Positions 6,123 through 8,895 of a DNA stretch of 8,895 bases are shown here, piece after piece. The position numbers and the translations under genes were made by a program. Source of the DNA: Solirubrobacterales bacterium (GTDB lineage Bacteria; Actinomycetota; Thermoleophilia; Solirubrobacterales; Solirubrobacteraceae); NCBI GenBank assembly GCA_019240015.1, contig JAFAZB010000362.1, positions 1-8,895 of the forward strand, in the 5' to 3' direction. How positions within the stretch are numbered: position 1 is the first letter of the stretch; every line of letters starts with the position of its first letter. The notes beneath the pieces were generated by a model, which worked only from the letters and a program-made list of their open reading frames with translations, searched no databases and had not been told where the DNA came from.

Positions 6123-6674
6123 CTACGCTCGAGGCCTGGCCCGGCGAGCGCCGGAGGCGCCATTCAGCTCGAACAGGTTCGAGCGGAAGCCCGGGGTGCG
6201 CACCAGCCTGATCGGGCGCAGGGGCGAGGTTCGCTCGACGTAGAAGCGTGCTCCGTCTCGCTCCTCGATCGCGGTCACCGCCGAGGCCTGCCGCCTCCAG
6301 GCCAGCGACCAGATGATCGCGAACCCGGTCGCGACGGCGGGCACCTGCGGCAGGATGAACGCCAGCGCGCCGGCGCCGAGCGTCGAGAGCAGCAGCGGCC
6401 AGAGCCGGTTCAGCACGGTGCGGCCGGGGTTGACCTCGGGCAGCGAAGGCTGCGTGCGCGCGCTCGCCAGCAGCGATGCGATCGGCGGCGAGGTCTCGCC
6501 GGGGCGTCCAAGCCACACGCCAAGCAAGGCCGCGAACAGCCACCACCCCGCGGCGATCGGCACCACGAGCTCATCGCCGGTCCCCGCGGCGCCAGCCAGC
6601 GTCACCGCGCCGAGCGCGCTGGCTGCCGCCGCGCTGATCAGAACCGTAGTGCGTAGAAAATCGGCGAACCGCAC
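6123..6674 (-). CDS. Membrane protein of unknown function
   Basis: I do not recognise a family. The 183-residue product has about four hydrophobic segments: roughly 10-31, 37-56, 90-108 and 111-126. A polar, Pro-containing loop lies at about 57-89, and a basic C-terminal part (127-183) includes RTSPLRPIRLVRTPGFRSNLFEL. Both ends are probably cytoplasmic. The GTG start at 6674 is supported by GAGGG (6682-6678), which is built into the TGA stop of the upstream phosphatase gene, suggesting translational coupling. Only four bases separate its stop from the preferred glycosyltransferase start. Position between a sugar-phosphate phosphatase and a glycosyltransferase suggests a role tied to a membrane-associated glycosylation step, but this is only guilt by association. 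Confidence 0.82.
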   Translation of the reverse strand: MRFADFLRTTVLISAAAASALGAVTLAGAAGTGDELVVPIAAGWWLFAALLGVWLGRPGETSPPIASLLASARTQPSLPEVNPGRTVLNRLWPLLLSTLGAGALAFILPQVPAVATGFAIIWSLAWRRQASAVTAIEERDGARFYVERTSPLRPIRLVRTPGFRSNLFELNGASGARRARPRA

Positions 6675-6680
6675 CGTCCC

Positions 6681-7490
6681 TCACTCGGCGACGAGGAGGG
6701 TGAGCAGCTCACGCACCCCCGCCGGCCCTTCGACGACCACGTCGGCCTCGTCGGCGATCGCGGAAGGTCCTTCCTCGGAACGGACGCCGACCCGGACCGC
6801 GGTGGACACCCGATGGTCCTCGACCAGCTGCGTCAGCGCCTTGAACGCATCGACGTCGGTCGTGTCGTCGCCGACGTAGAGCGCGGCGTCGATCCCGTCC
6901 CCGGCCTCGGCCAGCAGGGTGGTGATCCCTGCCCCCTTGTCGATTCTGACCGGCGGCCGGACCTCCAGCACCTTCCGGCCCCAGTGGGTGCGAAGCCCGG
7001 CGGCCTCGGCCTTGGCGGCCAGCGCGTCGATCGCGGCCTTAGCGCTGTCCTCGTCGGGAGCGCCACGCCAGTGGAAGGCCACGATTGGTCCCTTGTCCTC
7101 GAATCTCACCCGCCGCCGGCGCAGATCCGCCGTGTCGGCCTCGCGGCCGAAGTCGTGGATCCGCCGAGCCCAGTGCTCGACGCTCGGGTCGAGCACCGCC
7201 TCGGTCCAGCCCGCCCGCAGCAGCTCCGCTCCGTGCGACCCCACGTAGGAGATCGCGCCGATCGCGACCATCGCCCGCGCCTCCGAGGCGCGGCGCCCGC
7301 TGACGCAGGCGACCAGACCATAGCGGCGGGTGACGGCGATCAGCAGCTGACGGGTCGGCTCGGGGACGTGGGCATCAGAGGCGTGCTGAACGATCGGCGC
7401 CAGCGTGCCGTCGATGTCCAGCATGATCGCCGCGGCCGTGGGATTCGCACGAAGCGGCGCGAGCGCCTCGGACATGAGCGCTGACGTCAC
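6681..7490 (-). CDS. otsB: Trehalose-6-phosphate phosphatase (OtsB-type HAD phosphatase)
   Basis: OtsB-type enzymes hydrolyse trehalose 6-phosphate to trehalose, the last step of the OtsA-OtsB route to this osmoprotectant. The 269-residue sequence has the full HAD-IIB motif set: DIDGTL at 25-30 (nucleophile Asp25, acid/base Asp27), SGRR at 64-67, the cap-region SHGAE at 85-89, EDKG at 131-134 followed by AFHWR (138-142), and the late acidic motif GDDTTD at 207-212 preceded by DKG at 184-186. Length is normal. The GTG at 7490 has no ribosome site but lies six bases after a -10-like CATACT, which favours this start over the ATG at 7475. The gene heads a four-gene operon. No otsA is visible, so the substrate could be made elsewhere, or the enzyme could act on the phosphorylated product of another glycosyltransferase. 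The motif set makes trehalose-phosphatase the best call. Confidence 0.92.
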   Translation of the reverse strand: MTSALMSEALAPLRANPTAAAIMLDIDGTLAPIVQHASDAHVPEPTRQLLIAVTRRYGLVACVSGRRASEARAMVAIGAISYVGSHGAELLRAGWTEAVLDPSVEHWARRIHDFGREADTADLRRRRVRFEDKGPIVAFHWRGAPDEDSAKAAIDALAAKAEAAGLRTHWGRKVLEVRPPVRIDKGAGITTLLAEAGDGIDAALYVGDDTTDVDAFKALTQLVEDHRVSTAVRVGVRSEEGPSAIADEADVVVEGPAGVRELLTLLVAE

Positions 7491-7496
7491 GGTTCT

Positions 7497-7502
7497 AGTA
7501 TG
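7497..7502 (-). promoter_or_regulatory. Predicted -10 box for leaderless otsB operon transcript
   Basis: CATACT on the minus strand matches TATAAT at four of six positions and is followed by exactly six bases before the GTG at 7490, the spacing expected if transcription starts at the G of GTG. There is no Shine-Dalgarno sequence and no clear -35 box. It lies in the 60-base gap after the Pro-rich small protein gene, so the operon probably has its own promoter. Confidence 0.5.
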
Positions 7503-7550
7503 CCCGCTCGTGGCGCCCGCGCGCGGTCTGTCGGAAGAGGCGCTGAAGGG

Positions 7551-7760
7551 CTAGCCGCGGCGATCGCGCTCACGCGCCGCAGCGGCCCCCTGCGGGCCCG
7601 GCTCTGGGACGATCGGGGTGGCGGGCTCCTCTGGCGCGGGAACGGTAGCCGGCTCCTCGGGATCGGCCGGTGTGCCGGGGTCCGGGTCCGCCGGCGTCAC
7701 GGGTGAGTCGGGCACTGCGGGGGTGGGGGGCTCGGTGGGTTGTGGGACCTCGACCGACAT
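7551..7760 (-). CDS. Small Pro/Glu/Thr-rich acidic protein, unknown function
   Basis: This predicted 69-residue protein is dominated by Pro with Glu, Asp, Thr and Ala. It carries short internal repeats: PADPDPGTPADPEEPAT, then PEEPAT again about ten residues later. It ends in a charged tail (AARERDRRG). No signal peptide, membrane segment or known domain is visible; it should be disordered. The frame is open to a GTG at 7793, but the ATG at 7760 is preferred because a GGGTAC promoter element (7775-7770) lies within the extension and would place the transcript start close to this ATG; GGAAG precedes it closely. The opposite strand also has an open Gly/Ser-rich frame, so the call rests on promoter placement and the more protein-like acidic composition. 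It sits 60 bases upstream of otsB, and is divergent from the BON gene. Confidence 0.5.
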   Translation of the reverse strand: MSVEVPQPTEPPTPAVPDSPVTPADPDPGTPADPEEPATVPAPEEPATPIVPEPGPQGAAAARERDRRG

Positions 7761-7769
7761 GCGCTTCCA

Positions 7770-7795
7770 GTACCCGGCCCGGCGGGATTCCACAC
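7770..7795 (-). promoter_or_regulatory. Sigma-B/sigma-F-like promoter for the Pro-rich small protein
   Basis: On the minus strand GTGT (7795-7792) is followed by 16 bases and GGGTAC (7775-7770). This fits the actinobacterial general-stress pattern GNNT-N14-16-GGGTAC/T. The -10 ends nine bases before the ATG at 7760, so the mRNA would be leaderless or nearly so. Read directly as a motif; the sigma factor assignment is an inference. Confidence 0.5.
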
Positions 7796-7808
7796 GACGG
7801 GGCAGCCC

Positions 7809-7833
7809 GTTTGTCCGCCCCGGGGCGGGGGTA
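7809..7833 (+). promoter_or_regulatory. Sigma-B/sigma-F-like promoter for the BON-domain gene
   Basis: GTTT (7809-7812) is followed by 16 bases and GGGTA (7829-7833), matching the GTTT-N14-17-GGGTA consensus of sigma-B/sigma-F-type stress promoters. It lies 39 bases before the BON gene ATG, leaving a leader of about 30 bases that holds the ribosome site GAGGAGG (7861-7867). It is back to back with the promoter at 7770-7795. A second GGGTAA at 7846-7851 has no partner -35. Confidence 0.55.
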
Positions 7834-7872
7834 GCGACGAGCTAGGGGTAACAAGACACCGAGGAGGCGCAC

Positions 7873-8601
7873 ATGCGCAATCTGATGCCTGCGCGCAAGG
7901 ATGCCGCGAAGCCGATAACCGCGATCCGGACGGCGGCCAAGACTGCCGGCAGATCTGTCGGCACCGGAACCAGAGCGACCCGCCGGGTGGCGCGGACCGG
8001 AGCACGGGCCGCGGGGACTGGTGCCCGGCTGGGACTGGATACGGTGCAGCTCGTCCTGCGTACGCCGCCACCCGGACGGCGCGAGGGGCGCCGAGGCTCG
8101 CGGCTGACGATCGCGGCGCTCGCCGGGGCCGGCATCGAGTATCTGATGGATCCGGCAGACGGCAGGCGTCGGCGCAGATTGCTGGTCGACCGGACCCGGT
8201 CTACCGCTCGTCGCCTCGCCCGCCAGGGCGCCCGCAAGGCTCGGAGCATGCAAGGCCAGGCCGCGGGCATCGTCCACGAGGCCACGGCGACGGCAACTCC
8301 CCCCGCGGATGACCAAGCGCTCGCGGACCGGGTGCGCTCCGAGATCTTCCGCCGGCCTGATGCCGCCAAGGGTGAGGTCAACGTCGATGTTGTCGACGGG
8401 GTCGTGTCGCTGCGCGGCGAGCTCGACGATCAGGCCGAGATCGATCGGCTGGTCAGCGGTGCTCGCGCCGTCCCCGGGGTTCGTGAGGTCGACAACATGC
8501 TGCACGTCAAGGAGACGCCGGCGCCGCAGTCGAAGAGTTCCTCGCGGGCACCGCGCAAGACCGCCAAGACGCCGCGGCGCAAAGCCCCCAGCGCGTCGTA
8601 A
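7873..8601 (+). CDS. BON-domain protein with basic N- and C-terminal extensions
   Basis: This 242-residue protein has a BON domain at about 147-213 (ADRVRSEIFRR, then VNVDVVDGVVSLRGEL at 169-184, then VPGVREVDNMLHV at 200-212). In OsmY-type proteins this domain is linked to phospholipid binding and osmotic or envelope stress. Residues 1-60 are rich in Ala, Arg, Thr, Lys and Gly. A short apolar stretch at 78-90 leads into YLMDPADGRRRRR (90-102), a motif I associate with a subset of actinobacterial BON proteins. The last 30 residues are Lys/Arg/Ser/Pro-rich and histone-tail-like. There is no signal peptide, unlike OsmY, so a cytosolic location at the inner membrane face or on nucleic acid is plausible. 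The ATG has an excellent ribosome site, GAGGAGG, five bases upstream. A sigma-B-like promoter upstream fits a stress role. The biochemical function is unknown. Confidence 0.86.
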   Translation: MRNLMPARKDAAKPITAIRTAAKTAGRSVGTGTRATRRVARTGARAAGTGARLGLDTVQLVLRTPPPGRREGRRGSRLTIAALAGAGIEYLMDPADGRRRRRLLVDRTRSTARRLARQGARKARSMQGQAAGIVHEATATATPPADDQALADRVRSEIFRRPDAAKGEVNVDVVDGVVSLRGELDDQAEIDRLVSGARAVPGVREVDNMLHVKETPAPQSKSSSRAPRKTAKTPRRKAPSAS

Positions 8602-8640
8602 CGGCTCGCCACGCGCGTCCTAGCCGCGCGGTCGCGCGCC

Positions 8641-8646
8641 TACACT
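8641..8646 (+). promoter_or_regulatory. Predicted -10 box for the last, leaderless gene
   Basis: TACACT fits TANNNT and ends eight bases before the GTG at 8655. No Shine-Dalgarno sequence is present. Spacing is the same as that of the TAGCCT box before polX. No good -35 box was found. Confidence 0.45.
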
Positions 8647-8654
8647 CAGCGCGC

Positions 8655-8895
8655 GTGGGCACTACCTCCGAGCCGATCGATTCCGCCCCCGCGGCTGGCG
8701 GGGTTGCAGGCGGCGCCGGCGGGGATCACGCTCCGCTGGTCGGCGACGCCGCGCGCCTGGCCGCGCCGAGCCGGCTGACCCGCTGGGCGATCTCGTTGTC
8801 CGCGGTGAGATCGACGATCCTGATCTACCTGGGGACTCGTGCGCTGCTGCTACTGGTTGCGTCGCTCGACGATGTCCTGCGCCACCACGCGTTCA
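8655..8895 (+). CDS. N-terminal fragment of a probable integral membrane protein
   Basis: A frame opening at GTG 8655 runs without a stop to the end of the window, giving 80 residues of a longer protein. The first 35 or so residues are Gly/Ala-rich and probably disordered (PAAGGVAGGAGG at 12-23). Then comes PSRLTRWAISLSAVRSTILI and a hydrophobic segment, YLGTRALLLLVASL (58-71), that looks like a first membrane helix, ending DDVLRHHAF at the window edge. The tRALLLL pattern recalls the start of PIG-V-like or other polytopic mannosyltransferases in actinobacteria, but 80 residues are not enough to be sure. The start is supported by TACACT eight bases upstream. The gene is cut by the window end, not truncated biologically as far as can be seen. 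Confidence 0.6.
   Translation, partial: MGTTSEPIDSAPAAGGVAGGAGGDHAPLVGDAARLAAPSRLTRWAISLSAVRSTILIYLGTRALLLLVASLDDVLRHHAF

Noticed and set aside
6119..6163. ATG at 6163 as start of the glycosyltransferase
   Set aside because: It would overlap the upstream membrane protein gene by 41 bases and has no ribosome site; the ATG at 6118 leaves a natural four-base gap.
5056..6656. Long plus-strand open frames antisense to lgt, the glycosyltransferase and the membrane protein
   Set aside because: They are Arg/Ala/Pro-rich reverse-strand shadows of genes with clear motifs; high GC removes stop codons from these frames.
7761..7793. GTG at 7793 as start of the Pro-rich protein
   Set aside because: The added residues are encoded by the promoter-like GTGT-N16-GGGTAC stretch, and the expected transcript would begin after this codon.
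7618..7845. Plus-strand Gly/Ser-rich 75-residue frame opposite the Pro-rich gene
   Set aside because: It is the complement of a Pro/Glu/Thr-rich low-complexity frame and overlaps both promoter motifs; no ribosome site or domain supports it.
7846..7851. Second GGGTAA as an additional stress promoter for the BON gene
   Set aside because: No GNNT or GTTT element lies 14-17 bases upstream, while the GGGTA at 7829-7833 has a well-spaced partner.

Overview
This is a high-GC stretch of bacterial chromosome from what looks like an actinobacterium. The class Thermoleophilia / order Solirubrobacterales is my best guess. The pointers are a strong G/C third-position bias, start codons preceded directly by TANNNT-type -10 boxes with no Shine-Dalgarno (leaderless genes), GGGTA-type general-stress promoter motifs, and an Lgt with a Trp where the E. 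coli enzyme has its essential His103. The taxonomic call is an inference. I see no mobile element, CRISPR array, tRNA or rRNA.

Layout. Bases 1-244 hold no convincing gene, only very GC-rich sequence, a small palindrome and a short tandem-repeat block. A thioredoxin gene (minus strand) follows. A 243-base divergent spacer with a second tandem-repeat block separates it from a 44-residue hydrophobic membrane protein (plus). A strong hairpin at 966-994 lies between that gene and a convergent Crp/Fnr-type regulator (minus, 1031-1762). Divergent from the regulator is a two-gene plus-strand unit: a full-length PolX DNA polymerase/PHP phosphoesterase, then a YbhB/YbcL-type (PEBP) predicted lipoprotein. 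The PEBP gene ends exactly where the oppositely oriented lgt gene ends, with the two stop codons abutting (TAGCTA).

The minus strand from 7490 to 4215 is a tight four-gene operon: trehalose-phosphatase (OtsB-type HAD phosphatase), a small membrane protein of unknown function, a GT4-type glycosyltransferase, and prolipoprotein diacylglyceryl transferase (Lgt). Upstream of it are a small Pro/Glu/Thr-rich acidic protein (minus) and, divergent from that, a BON-domain protein with long basic flanks (plus). The 112 bases between these two carry back-to-back sigma-B/sigma-F-like promoter motifs. The window ends inside the start of another gene (plus), probably an integral membrane protein.

How the parts fit. 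Several genes point to envelope and stress physiology: thioredoxin, the small hydrophobic protein, the BON protein, the OtsB-type phosphatase and Lgt with a putative lipoprotein client beside it. PolX adds a base-excision or gap-filling repair function. Most genes belong to known families. I did not find a clearly undescribed multi-gene system. The most worthwhile leads are the divergent stress-type promoters with their two odd products, the otsB-membrane protein-glycosyltransferase-lgt operon, and the tandem repeats on both sides of the thioredoxin gene.
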